Assembly (NCBI GenBank): GCA_017478965.1
Contig: JAFVCV010000042.1
Span: 43,437-107,436, forward strand
Length of the DNA: 64,000 nucleotides
Reading direction: 5' to 3'
DNA from: Ruminococcus sp.
GTDB lineage: Bacteria > Bacillota > Clostridia > Oscillospirales > Ruminococcaceae
How positions within the stretch are numbered: position 1 is the first letter of the stretch; each line of letters opens with the position of its first letter. A program made the translations under genes and the position numbers. Under the pieces are notes generated by a model, which was given only the letters and a program-made list of their open reading frames with translations, had not been told where the DNA came from and did not search any database. Positions 1 through 8,087 of the stretch are shown piece after piece.

Positions 1-9
1 TATACTGCA

Positions 10-411
10 TCATTCTGCCCAGCCGATGAATTCAAGACCGCTGTCCTCGCCCAGTTCCACAGACAGAAGGCCTTTGAGACTGCCGTCATCGCTGCCAAGA
101 AGAAGGCTTATAACTATACCGATATCCTCGTCCAGCTCCACAGAGCAGCTGTCTATGAACAGGGACTTCTCCAGCCCCTCGGCTCCGCCTTCCGCAGACT
201 TCTTACCGCCGGCCCACCCGTCACGGAGGATTATCTCTGCGATCTTCTTTTTATTGCGGTTGATCTTATCCAGCATCTGTGCGATATCAGTAAGAGCATC
301 TATTATCTCCTGCTGCTCCTCAACGTAAAAACGGACGGTCACGTCCTTGTCCCACAGGACGTAGTTAAGCTCATATGCCTCCTGCTGCGGGTCATATTTT
401 ATCCCTGCCAT
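10..411 (-). CDS. Hypothetical protein, 133 aa, third gene after recA-recX
   Basis: I do not recognise the family. The 133-residue protein is acidic and soluble-looking, with no signal peptide or membrane segment. It has a mixed beta-rich N-terminal part (residues 1-35), a charged helix with the run NRNKKK (about 50-60), and a C-terminal part rich in Glu, Asp and Leu. It starts 14 nt after the recX stop in the same orientation, so it is probably cotranscribed with recA and recX; a role in recombination is not implied by the sequence. The stop is at 10-12, so the frame is complete. The gene looks real because it has an ATG preceded by a GGAGGAT-type ribosome-binding site and ordinary codon use. 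Confidence 0.6.
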   Translation of the reverse strand: MAGIKYDPQQEAYELNYVLWDKDVTVRFYVEEQQEIIDALTDIAQMLDKINRNKKKIAEIILRDGWAGGKKSAEGGAEGLEKSLFIDSCSVELDEDIGIVISLLLGSDDGSLKGLLSVELGEDSGLEFIGWAE

Positions 412-425
412 ACGATCATCCTCCC

Positions 426-1064
426 TTATTCTTCACTGTACTCTTCAAGCACGTCGTTTATGACCTCCTTTATCAGGTCATAGGTGTAGCCGTACCTGAC
501 AAGGGCATTTTTTACCTTATTGATACCCTTTTCGTCATCAAGATATCTCAGATACCTGTTCTCGACCAGCTCCTTGAGCCGGTCATACCAGCTCTCTTCC
601 ACGTCCCCGTCATAAACGTCCAGGGCCTCATTTATTACCTCGGCTGTCAGGCCCTTGGAGCGCATCTCCCTGAAGGCACGGTACCGTCCGAAATGCTTGA
701 CCTCCACGTAATGCCTGGCCATACCCTCTGCATACCTGCGGTCGTTGACGGCGCCCATCTCCACCAACTTATCCAATACCCTCAGGCATATCTCTTCACT
801 GTAATTTTTCTCCAGCTTTTCATAAAGGCCTATATAGGAATAGTCCTTATAGTCCAACAAATAGAGGGCCCGTTCTTTTGCCTTTCGGAAAAGGTCCTCA
901 TTTTTCACCTCTTCCCAGGCAGACAAAGGCAGACTTGCGCCTGCCTTGATGTTGAACATATTAAGGATCCCGATATTGACGAACTCAGGCTCGCCCTCCT
1001 CGAACTCCACCATATATGTCATGCCCTTATACTTTGAGATATTGGTTATTTTTACCGTTCCCAT
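426..1064 (-). CDS. recX: Regulatory protein RecX
   Basis: RecX binds RecA filaments and modulates recombinase activity. The 212 aa length and the all-helical tandem-repeat layout fit the family: residues about 60-200 contain repeated three-helix units with signatures such as LDYKDYSYIGLYEKL, MGAVNDRRYAEG and YRAFREMRSKG. The N-terminal 50 residues form a beta-rich extension seen in Firmicute RecX proteins. It begins 1 nt after the recA stop codon, so the two are translationally close and surely one operon. RecX following RecA is a widespread arrangement, which supports the call. Confidence 0.9.
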   Translation of the reverse strand: MGTVKITNISKYKGMTYMVEFEEGEPEFVNIGILNMFNIKAGASLPLSAWEEVKNEDLFRKAKERALYLLDYKDYSYIGLYEKLEKNYSEEICLRVLDKLVEMGAVNDRRYAEGMARHYVEVKHFGRYRAFREMRSKGLTAEVINEALDVYDGDVEESWYDRLKELVENRYLRYLDDEKGINKVKNALVRYGYTYDLIKEVINDVLEEYSEE

Positions 1065-1065
1065 A

Positions 1066-2316
1066 TCAATCGTCGCCTAAGTCGGAGACATCTACAGGCG
1101 AAAATTCCTCGAAATCTTCCTCGGGCTCCGGGGATACCTCCTTCACAGCCTTCTTTATCTTCTTGCCGCCGTTATCGTCACTGCCGTCGCTCTCGTCCTG
1201 CCCGGCACTTATACCGGCGCTCTGGTTGGCCTTTTCTTCGAGTTTGTTCTTCTTGGCCTTTGACTTAGTCTCGGCCAGAAGCCTTGCGCTCTCTTCCTTT
1301 ATCTTGCCCTCGATCTCTTCCATTATCTCAGGATTATCCTGCAAAAACTGCTTGGAATTCTCACGGCCCTGGCCAAGCTTCACATCGTTATAGCTGAACC
1401 ATGCACCGCCCTTCTTGACTATATCTAGCTCCACCGCAGCGTCCAGCACCTCGCCGGTACGTGAGATGCCCTTGCCGTAGATGATATCGAACTCGCACTC
1501 CTTGAACGGCGGCGCCACCTTGTTTTTTACCACCTTGCAGCGGGTCCTGGAGCCTACAAAGTCAGAGCCTTCCTTGATGACCTCGCCCTTGCGGACGTCT
1601 ATCCTGACAGAGGCATAGAATTTCAGTGCCCTTCCTCCGGGGGTAGTCTCGGGGTTGCCGTACATAACGCCTATCTTCTCACGTATCTGGTTTATGAAGA
1701 TGGCGGTGGTATTTGATTTTGAGATAACGCTGGTGAGCTTTCTCATGGCCTGGGACATTAGCCTTGCCAGTTGGCCCACATGAGTGTCGCCCATCTCGCC
1801 GTCTATCTCGGCTTTTGTTACCATGGCGGCAACGGAGTCAATGACTATGCAGTCAACTGCGCCGGACCTGGCCAGGGCTTCGGCTATCTCCAGAGCCTGC
1901 TCGCCGCTGTCCGGCTGGGAGACTACCATGCTGTCTATATCCACCCCAAGATTGGCAGCGTATACCGGGTCCAGGGCGTGCTCAACGTCGATGAAGGCCA
2001 CCTCGCCGCCCATTTTCTGGGTCTGGGCTATGATATGAAGTGCCACGGTAGTCTTGCCCGAGGACTCCGGTCCGAAGATCTCAACTATCCTTCCTCTTGG
2101 AACGCCGCCTATACCGAGGGCCATATCAAGAGTCATAGAGCCGGTAGGGATAGCCTCAACGTCCATCTCCCTGTTCTCGCCAAGCCTCATTATAGAGCCC
2201 TTGCCGAACTGCTTTTCGATGTAGGCTATGGCCGTATCCAGGGCCTTCTTCTTCTCCTCTGCATCGGTTATCTTGTGTACGGCAGCTTTTTCTTTCTTCT
2301 TCTTATCGATCGCCAT
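1066..2316 (-). CDS. recA: Recombinase RecA with a long charged C-terminal tail
   Basis: RecA forms filaments on single-stranded DNA, catalyses strand exchange and triggers LexA self-cleavage. Visible landmarks are the Walker A motif GPESSGKT (near residue 82), the [11 protein letters not shown] segment, the DNA-binding loop following [14 protein letters not shown], and the conserved [20 protein letters not shown] stretch. The start is set at the ATG at 2316 because AAAGGA sits 9 nt upstream; the longer TTG start at 2325 would touch that site. The protein is about 416 aa, roughly 70 longer than typical RecA. The extra length is a Lys-rich then Asp/Glu-rich tail after residue 345, probably disordered. 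I saw no convincing LexA operator upstream. Confidence 0.97.
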   Translation of the reverse strand: MAIDKKKKEKAAVHKITDAEEKKKALDTAIAYIEKQFGKGSIMRLGENREMDVEAIPTGSMTLDMALGIGGVPRGRIVEIFGPESSGKTTVALHIIAQTQKMGGEVAFIDVEHALDPVYAANLGVDIDSMVVSQPDSGEQALEIAEALARSGAVDCIVIDSVAAMVTKAEIDGEMGDTHVGQLARLMSQAMRKLTSVISKSNTTAIFINQIREKIGVMYGNPETTPGGRALKFYASVRIDVRKGEVIKEGSDFVGSRTRCKVVKNKVAPPFKECEFDIIYGKGISRTGEVLDAAVELDIVKKGGAWFSYNDVKLGQGRENSKQFLQDNPEIMEEIEGKIKEESARLLAETKSKAKKNKLEEKANQSAGISAGQDESDGSDDNGGKKIKKAVKEVSPEPEEDFEEFSPVDVSDLGDD

Positions 2317-2371
2317 TTCGCTCAATTCCTTTCATCACAAAAAAAGTCGGCACAGCATATCCTCTCTGCCG

Positions 2372-2400
2372 CATATATATAATAACACATTAACTGTCCA
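2372..2400 (-). promoter_or_regulatory. Candidate recA promoter
   Basis: On the minus strand TGGACA (2395-2400) lies 17 bp from TATATG (2372-2377) in an AT-rich stretch. It is weaker than the other promoters here; an overlapping TGTTATTAT extended -10 (2379-2384) is an alternative. Confidence 0.4.
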
Positions 2401-2412
2401 TTTGTCTGTACT

Positions 2413-2433
2413 GGACCGCATTTTCTGCGGGCC
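2413..2433 (-). terminator. Short GC hairpin after prmC
   Basis: CCGCA-TTTTC-TGCGG, extended by a GG/CC pair across one mismatch, lies 46 nt beyond the prmC stop. It lacks a clear U-tract, so it is only a possible terminator between prmC and recA. Confidence 0.3.
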
Positions 2434-2478
2434 GGGGAAATGAGTACCAAAAAATGTACACTAGCCCTGAAAAGCGCA

Positions 2479-3336
2479 TCACTCAGGCTTGACCCCGATC
2501 ACATTGCGGTAAATGCCGTTATGGTCCTTCAGGCAGCGGACGTTCTGAAGGCCGTGCTGTATCATGACGGCCATGACATCGTCCTCCTGCCCTTTGCCTA
2601 TTTCGTAAAGCATCATTCCGCCCGGCAGAAGTCTTTCCTTCCAGAGCCTGGTTATCCCTCTGTAGAAGTCCAGGCCGTCCTCGCCGCCAAAAAGAGCCTC
2701 CTCAGGTTCAAAGCCCACCTCGGTCTGCAAATGCTCCATATCCATGGAAGTCAGATAAGGCGGATTGCAAAGGATAAGGTCCGCATCGAACAGTCTGCCC
2801 ACAGTTCCCGGGTCCAGCACATCGCCCTCGACCGGATCGACCGATGAGCCGTGAAGACTGATGTTCTCTCTGAGAAAACTAAGTGCCTTCGGGGACTTTT
2901 CCACTGCGGCTATCTTCTGACAGCTCAGCCTTTTCTCCATAGCCAGGGCTATGCAGCCGCTGCCGGCACACAGGTCGATGACCCGCAGGTCCCGGCGGCC
3001 TTTCAGCCTGCTCTCACATATCTCCACCATCATCTCAGTATCCTGCCGTGGTATCAGCACGCCTTCGCCAACCTTTATCCTGATACCATAGAACTCCCAT
3101 TCTCCCAGGATATACTGCAGCGGCCGGCCCCGGAGCCTTTCTTCCAGAAGCTCGTTAAAGCGCTTTTCTTCCCCGACGGCAGGCTCTTCTTTCAGATGCT
3201 CTAAAAACTCCGGGCCCCGGCAGTCGGCGCCCATTGCAAGTCCCATCAGCTCCCTTGCCTCATATCCCCCGTCGTCAACGCCTTTTTCGCTGAGTCTTCG
3301 GGCGGCCAGAGAAAGCATATCTTTTCTGAGCATCAC
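2479..3336 (-). CDS. prmC: Release factor glutamine methyltransferase PrmC (HemK)
   Basis: PrmC methylates the GGQ glutamine of peptide chain release factors using S-adenosylmethionine. The 285 aa protein has a helical N-terminal release-factor-binding domain (residues 1-90), a variant PRQDTE motif at 97-102, the SAM-binding loop DLCAGSGCIALA (121-132) and the catalytic NPPY at 191-194, which places the substrate amide. Its ATG overlaps the stop of the upstream DUF1385 gene by 4 nt, so the two are translationally coupled. The prmC/DUF1385 pairing is common in Firmicutes, where DUF1385 genes are typically close to prmC and prfA. Confidence 0.95.
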   Translation of the reverse strand: MMLRKDMLSLAARRLSEKGVDDGGYEARELMGLAMGADCRGPEFLEHLKEEPAVGEEKRFNELLEERLRGRPLQYILGEWEFYGIRIKVGEGVLIPRQDTEMMVEICESRLKGRRDLRVIDLCAGSGCIALAMEKRLSCQKIAAVEKSPKALSFLRENISLHGSSVDPVEGDVLDPGTVGRLFDADLILCNPPYLTSMDMEHLQTEVGFEPEEALFGGEDGLDFYRGITRLWKERLLPGGMMLYEIGKGQEDDVMAVMIQHGLQNVRCLKDHNGIYRNVIGVKPE

Positions 3337-4310
3337 CAGCGGTCTTCCTCCTTATTCTCAGGGATAACGGCTTTCAGAGCGGCTATAGCGCACTCTATCT
3401 GGTCCTCCTCCGGCTCCCTTGTGGTTATCCTCTGTATCCACAGGCCCGGAGCGGAAAATATCCTTGTAAAGGGATTGTCGTACCTGCCGGCCAGTCTTAT
3501 GAGCTCATAGGCTATACCGGTCACTACCGGCAGCAGTGCCAGCTTTATCAGCACCCTTACAAAAACGTTTGACCAGGATACTCTGAACACAGTGTTCACA
3601 AAGATACTGATGAACAGCACCAGGAAAATAAAGCTGGTCCCGCACCTTGGGTGGAACCTGATGAACTTTTTCACGTTCTCCGGCGTCAGCTCAGTCTCTC
3701 CCTCATAGCAGGCGATGGTCTTATGCTCGGCTCCGTGGTATTCATAGAGCCTTTTCATATCGGGCATAAGGGCCGTCAGTGCGGTATAGCCGCAGAATAT
3801 CGCTATCTTTATAAGTCCCTCGATAACGTTCTTTAAAACTGCATTCAGTTCGGTGCCGGCAATTTTCTCGATGAGCTTTATGAGCGCCGACGGCACGAAC
3901 ATAAACAGAAACAGCGCCAGTCCCACGCCCACTATCATAGACACCGCCGAAACTACCGGCATGAGCTTGTCGCCCAGCTTATCTTCCAGCCATTTTTCAA
4001 ACTTCGACGGCTCCTCCTCGTCCTCATCGGTCATCTGCTTATCCACCGAGCGGGAGATGCACTTATATCCGTCTATCATCGAGGTCAGGAAACTGAATAT
4101 ACCTCTGACGAACGGCGTCTTCCTGTACCATGGCGGGTTTGCGCCGTTTTTTATCTCCCATATCTCCAGGTCGATAGTGCCGTCGGGAAGGCGGTTAGCC
4201 ATGGAGGCCTTATCTATCCCCCTCATCATAACTCCCTCGATGACGGCCTGGCCGCCTATCTTCGACTTGAATTTCTCGTTGGTCGGATTTTTCTGACCCT
4301 TACTGCTCAT
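3333..4310 (-). CDS. DUF1385 family membrane protein (YqhQ-like)
   Basis: This is a DUF1385/YqhQ-type integral membrane protein of unknown biochemical role. The N-terminal signature IGGQAVIEGVMMRG (about residues 19-32 from the chosen start) is diagnostic. Hydrophobic segments follow at roughly 100, 130, 170, 225 and 255, and a conserved YEYHGAEHKTIACYE motif with two histidines and a cysteine lies between the fourth and fifth. The ATG at 4310 is preferred because AAAGGA lies 9 nt upstream; the longest frame begins with a TTG at 4364 that overlaps the kinase stop and has a poorly spaced ribosome-binding site. The gene lies between a two-component system and prmC in one operon. Confidence 0.88.
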   Translation of the reverse strand: MSSKGQKNPTNEKFKSKIGGQAVIEGVMMRGIDKASMANRLPDGTIDLEIWEIKNGANPPWYRKTPFVRGIFSFLTSMIDGYKCISRSVDKQMTDEDEEEPSKFEKWLEDKLGDKLMPVVSAVSMIVGVGLALFLFMFVPSALIKLIEKIAGTELNAVLKNVIEGLIKIAIFCGYTALTALMPDMKRLYEYHGAEHKTIACYEGETELTPENVKKFIRFHPRCGTSFIFLVLFISIFVNTVFRVSWSNVFVRVLIKLALLPVVTGIAYELIRLAGRYDNPFTRIFSAPGLWIQRITTREPEEDQIECAIAALKAVIPENKEEDRW

Positions 4311-4360
4311 TCTACTTATCCTTTCATTCCCTCTGCCCTCAGGCAGGGGCTGATCTGACT

Positions 4361-5890
4361 TCAATGCTCCTCAGGCTTTACCACGCTGTCCTGCCCACGG
4401 TCATCGCTGGAGATAAGCTCAACGTCCACGGTGCTGCTTTCTTCCTTCTTCTCGCTCTTGTCCTTGGGCTTTATAAAGGGCAGCGTTATCATGACGGTTG
4501 TGCCTACTCCCTGCTCACTGTCTATAGTCAGGGTGCCGCCGTGGCGCTGGATTATCTCGTCCGCCACAGCAAGTCCTATACCCGACCCTCTTCTGGTATG
4601 GTTGGCCTTAAAGAACTTCTGTTTTATCCTTGGCAGGTCCTCTTTAGAGATGCCTATGCCCGTATCGGAAACGGAGATACAGATCTCCCCGCCCTCCTCA
4701 TAGGCCTCAACGCTTACGGTGTCGCCCTTGTCGGAGTATTTTATGGCATTATCGACGATATTGATGAACACCTGTCTCAGCCTGTTCTTGTCACCATAGA
4801 CAAAGGGCAGCATATCCTGCTCGAAATAGTTCAGGGTTATCCCCAATGACCTTGCCCTTTCCTGATAGATGAGCACAGTCTCACCCAGCTCTGCCAGGAT
4901 ATCTATAGTGTCCATGATAAGTATCAGTCTGTTATCCTGTATCCTTGAGAAATCCAGCAGCTCTTCCACCATCTGTGAGAGTCTCTCAGTCTCGCTGTTT
5001 ATGACCCTCATGCCTTTTTTGAAGGTATCCACGTCTCCGTACATACTTTCTACCGTCTCGGTCCAGCCCTTGATAGCGGTCAGAGGGGTCCTCAGCTCGT
5101 GAGACACAGATGATATGAACTCATTCTTCATCTGTTCGGTATTTGAAAGCTCCTCAGCCATGTTGTTTATGGAGTCGCAGAGCTGTCCAAGCTCATCATC
5201 GGACTTTTTCTCGATACGCTTTGAGAAGTCCCCCTTAGCATACTTGTGGCTTATCTCTGCAATATCTCTGACAGGTATAACTATCTGCTTGATAAAATAC
5301 ATACTGGAGAACACCATGAGCGCAATGACCAGCAGAACCAGCACGGTAACGAAAATGATTATCCGCCCTATCTGGGTATCAACGTTCTTGATCGACGACA
5401 GCATCCTAAGGGCCTCGTACTCGCAGCCCTTAGGAGATATGACCGCCGTCACAGCCACCACCTTTTCGCCGGTGGCAGTAACGTATATCTGGGACGCAAT
5501 GCCCGTAGAGGAGCCTTTGGCGTCAGTATAGTCCTCCATATTGTCCCCGGAGGGCAGAGAGAACCCCGACGAAGTAACGTCCACCCTGCCGTCGGCAGTT
5601 ATGGCCATCAGCTCTATCTTATCCTTATCACCGTAGCTCTCCACCATATTCCTTATCTCAGAATTATAATTGGTGGTGTCCGAGGAATTCATTACCGCAG
5701 CAGTGAGCACGTTCATCTTGGTAGTGACGTACTGCTTGGCGGCAGTGTAATAATAATTCCTGACAATGACTATGACCGCTATCTCGATAAGGACCAGTAT
5801 GCCCACCACTATACCAAGGCTGTTTTTCAGCCAGTGCTGGGTAATGCTGTCCTTGCGGTGGCTGCGGTGTTTTCCGCTGTTTACTGCCAA
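4361..5890 (-). CDS. Sensor histidine kinase with HAMP domain
   Basis: A 509 aa membrane kinase. It has a first membrane segment at about 24-45, an extracytoplasmic sensing region at 46-173, a second membrane segment at 176-200, a HAMP linker at about 200-255, and a HisKA motif SSVSHELRTPL whose phospho-acceptor is His264. The HATPase domain shows the N box (NIVDNAIKYSD), G1 (DTGIGI) and G2 (GSGIGLAVADEI). The TTG start at 5888-5890 has GGGGGGAA 9-10 nt upstream, inside the end of the regulator gene, and the two coding regions are 3 nt apart. The C-terminal 45 residues are a charged, low-complexity tail. It should phosphorylate the adjacent OmpR-type regulator; the stimulus is unknown. Confidence 0.92.
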   Translation of the reverse strand: MAVNSGKHRSHRKDSITQHWLKNSLGIVVGILVLIEIAVIVIVRNYYYTAAKQYVTTKMNVLTAAVMNSSDTTNYNSEIRNMVESYGDKDKIELMAITADGRVDVTSSGFSLPSGDNMEDYTDAKGSSTGIASQIYVTATGEKVVAVTAVISPKGCEYEALRMLSSIKNVDTQIGRIIIFVTVLVLLVIALMVFSSMYFIKQIVIPVRDIAEISHKYAKGDFSKRIEKKSDDELGQLCDSINNMAEELSNTEQMKNEFISSVSHELRTPLTAIKGWTETVESMYGDVDTFKKGMRVINSETERLSQMVEELLDFSRIQDNRLILIMDTIDILAELGETVLIYQERARSLGITLNYFEQDMLPFVYGDKNRLRQVFINIVDNAIKYSDKGDTVSVEAYEEGGEICISVSDTGIGISKEDLPRIKQKFFKANHTRRGSGIGLAVADEIIQRHGGTLTIDSEQGVGTTVMITLPFIKPKDKSEKKEESSTVDVELISSDDRGQDSVVKPEEH

Positions 5891-5893
5891 CTT

Positions 5894-6598
5894 TTAGCCG
5901 TTCCCCCCGGACCACTTATAGCCAAAGCCCCATATGGTCAGTATATATTTAGGGCTTGATGGTTCGTCCGCTATCTTCATTCTAATCCTTCGGATATTCA
6001 CATCTACTATCTTATCGTCGCCGTAATAGCTCTCGCCCCATATGTGGTTGAGTATGCTGGAGCGGTCTAAGGCAGTGTTCTGGTTCTTGAAGAAATACTC
6101 CATTATCTGGTATTCCACCTGGGTAAGATCTATCTGGCGGTTATTCTTGAACACTGTCCTGCTCTTCAGATTGAGCACGAAAGGCCCTGAGGTTATGGTG
6201 GAGGCCTCCTCAGGCTTGGCGGCAGACCTGTTCACACGCCTGCACACTGCATCGACTCTTGCGATAAGCTCGGATATAGAGAAGGGCTTGGTTATGTAAT
6301 CGTCCGCCCCGCTCATAAGGCAGCTTATCTTATCCATCTCCTGGCTCTTTGCAGACAGCATTATAATGCCCATGGAAGAATTCTTCTCCCTTATCTTTTT
6401 GCAGACCTGCATACCGTCGATCCCAGGCATCATTATATCCAGCAGCGCCACGTCGAAAGCGCCCTCGTTCTCCTCATAGGCTTTGAGAGCGTCCTCACCG
6501 CAGCCCACGTCAACTACCTCATAGCCGCTCCTCACCAGATTTATAACAACAAATTCACGGATCGAATCCTCGTCTTCACAAACAAGTACTTTTTTCAT
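5894..6598 (-). CDS. OmpR/PhoB-family response regulator
   Basis: A 234 aa two-component regulator. The receiver domain (1-120) has the acidic pair Glu8-Asp9 and the phospho-acceptor Asp54 in LLDIMMPG, plus the conserved lysine in the segment ITKPFSISEL. A winged-helix DNA-binding domain occupies about 135-230, with the typical LTQVEYQIMEYFFKN helix and the VDVNIRRIRMKI recognition segment. The kinase gene follows 3 nt downstream and an accessory lipoprotein gene precedes it by 24 nt, so the three form one operon. It probably activates or represses cell-envelope genes, but no target site is visible. Confidence 0.94.
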   Translation of the reverse strand: MKKVLVCEDEDSIREFVVINLVRSGYEVVDVGCGEDALKAYEENEGAFDVALLDIMMPGIDGMQVCKKIREKNSSMGIIMLSAKSQEMDKISCLMSGADDYITKPFSISELIARVDAVCRRVNRSAAKPEEASTITSGPFVLNLKSRTVFKNNRQIDLTQVEYQIMEYFFKNQNTALDRSSILNHIWGESYYGDDKIVDVNIRRIRMKIADEPSSPKYILTIWGFGYKWSGGNG

Positions 6599-6622
6599 TT
6601 CCTACCGCACTCCCTTCTGCTG

Positions 6623-7960
6623 TCAGTCAACGATATAAAAATTGTTCCTGACCTCGTCCATAGTCAGTATCAGCTGCTCACGCTTATCCTCGGGCAGCTT
6701 CACATAATAATCCAGCTGGCCCTTGTTATCTATTAGCCTGTAGCCGTCGTCCACCAGCTGCTGGGCGTCGTTCTTGGCTGAGACGGCTATGCGCATTATC
6801 TCAAAATTCGACATATTGATATCTCCGTCATACCTATATATGACCAGCTCACCGGTGCCCGTGTCCCTCTTTACTGTGACCTGCTCGTTCCACCTTCTGG
6901 GAAAAGCGAAAAAATATCCGTTTGACAGAGAATAGTAGCCCTTATACTTTTCCTTCAGATTGAAGAAATCCTCATACACGTTCCAGGTAGTCATATAGAC
7001 CATCTCGTCTATTATGGCATTCTCATACCCGGTCATGGGTCTGGTGGAGGGTATCTCCACTATGCCGTCGCCGTCCACGTCAGCGCTGTAGTAATTCAGC
7101 GGCCTGGTACACAGCGGCAAAAGCTTCTGGGGACTGAGCTGCATGGGGTTCTGCAGGCTTGAATACCTGTAATAGACTATCTCCGTCTGAAGCATACCCT
7201 CCGGGTTCACACCGTCTATAAAAATGGCCTCATGCTCCGTATCCAGCAGCCCGGTCACAGTAGAGGCATAGCTGCTCACATTAGACAGCATATCTATGCT
7301 GTCCGACTTGACTATCTCCCCGTTCTCCAGATCAAGCAGGGAGGCCTTGGCGGTGATGGCGCCGCTCTCAGCATTGGCCTGCCGCTCTATGGTGACCAGC
7401 TCCTTATAACTGTCGGCGTTTATATCTATAGTTTCCAGAACGGAATAGGTATCATGCCCCACCCGCTTGAAATCGTCGTCCACATAATTATATATCTCCA
7501 GGGTGCAGTCGCTGTTGGCTATAGACTGATATCCCACCAGGACGTTGGTATTGTTCCTGCCGCCCATGGGGGTTATTATCACCCTGTCAACATCAGTGCC
7601 TGCGCCGGCCAGCTCCTTCACAGAGTACCAGTTACCGTCATCATCCTTATCCAGCAGATTGACCCTTATGCCCTCATCGCTGGTGCTGCCCGAGTTGTAC
7701 TCATAGAACACCAGGGCCTCTTCTCCCGGCTCCTTATCTATATCTGCGATAACGAAAGCGGACCTGTTCTGTCCCTTTTTGGGGTATTTCAATGTTATAC
7801 TGCCGCCCACGGCCGCTATAAGTGCCTGATGTATCTCCCCCTGCTCCTCAGTGAGCTTGGGGGCGTTCAGCAGAGAATCGACCGTAAATGTCATACCGGT
7901 GCAGCCTGTCAGAAGAAGGCACATTACCGCTGCGGCGCCCTGTTTTATTTTACCGTGCAA
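6623..7960 (-). CDS. Secreted lipoprotein preceding the two-component system
   Basis: A putative lipoprotein of about 445 aa with signal sequence MHGKIKQGAAAVMCLLLTGC; the lipobox LLTGC gives lipidation at the cysteine. The mature part has repeated acidic beta segments such as VIADIDKEPGEEA, TIDINADSYKEL and SADVDGDGIVEI. These resemble the FG-GAP/VCBS type of calcium-binding propeller repeat (inference). The longest frame starts at 8002, but a promoter -10 box lies across that ATG. The TTG at 7960, with GGAG 10 nt upstream, is the plausible start and gives a clean signal peptide. As first gene of the lipoprotein-regulator-kinase operon it may be a surface accessory to the kinase. Confidence 0.75.
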   Translation of the reverse strand: MHGKIKQGAAAVMCLLLTGCTGMTFTVDSLLNAPKLTEEQGEIHQALIAAVGGSITLKYPKKGQNRSAFVIADIDKEPGEEALVFYEYNSGSTSDEGIRVNLLDKDDDGNWYSVKELAGAGTDVDRVIITPMGGRNNTNVLVGYQSIANSDCTLEIYNYVDDDFKRVGHDTYSVLETIDINADSYKELVTIERQANAESGAITAKASLLDLENGEIVKSDSIDMLSNVSSYASTVTGLLDTEHEAIFIDGVNPEGMLQTEIVYYRYSSLQNPMQLSPQKLLPLCTRPLNYYSADVDGDGIVEIPSTRPMTGYENAIIDEMVYMTTWNVYEDFFNLKEKYKGYYSLSNGYFFAFPRRWNEQVTVKRDTGTGELVIYRYDGDINMSNFEIMRIAVSAKNDAQQLVDDGYRLIDNKGQLDYYVKLPEDKREQLILTMDEVRNNFYIVD

Positions 7961-8000
7961 TACCGACCATCTCCAGACCACAAAATTTCCACACACTATC

Positions 8001-8029
8001 ATTATAACACAGAACGCTTCAAAAGTAAA
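8001..8029 (-). promoter_or_regulatory. Promoter of the lipoprotein/two-component operon
   Basis: TTTACT (8024-8029), 17 bp, TATAAT (8001-8006), with an extended TGT before the -10. It overlaps the longest-frame ATG at 8002, which decides the downstream TTG start at 7960. Confidence 0.75.
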
Positions 8030-8044
8030 GCCCCATGGCGAGAA

Positions 8045-8071
8045 AAAAGGCAGCCGATAAAGCTGCCTTTT
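8045..8071 (-). terminator. Terminator of the GH25 gene
   Basis: A stem AAAAGGCAGC/GCTGCCTTTT with a 7-nt loop follows the lysozyme stop by 17 nt. It is followed on the minus strand by a run of T and lies just upstream of the next promoter. Confidence 0.85.
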
Positions 8072-8087
8072 GTTATGCTTTTTTTAC

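Noticed and set aside
2317-2478. LexA (SOS) operator upstream of recA
   Set aside because: No sequence close to the Gram-positive CGAAC-N4-GTTCG type palindrome was found; a lineage-specific box cannot be excluded.
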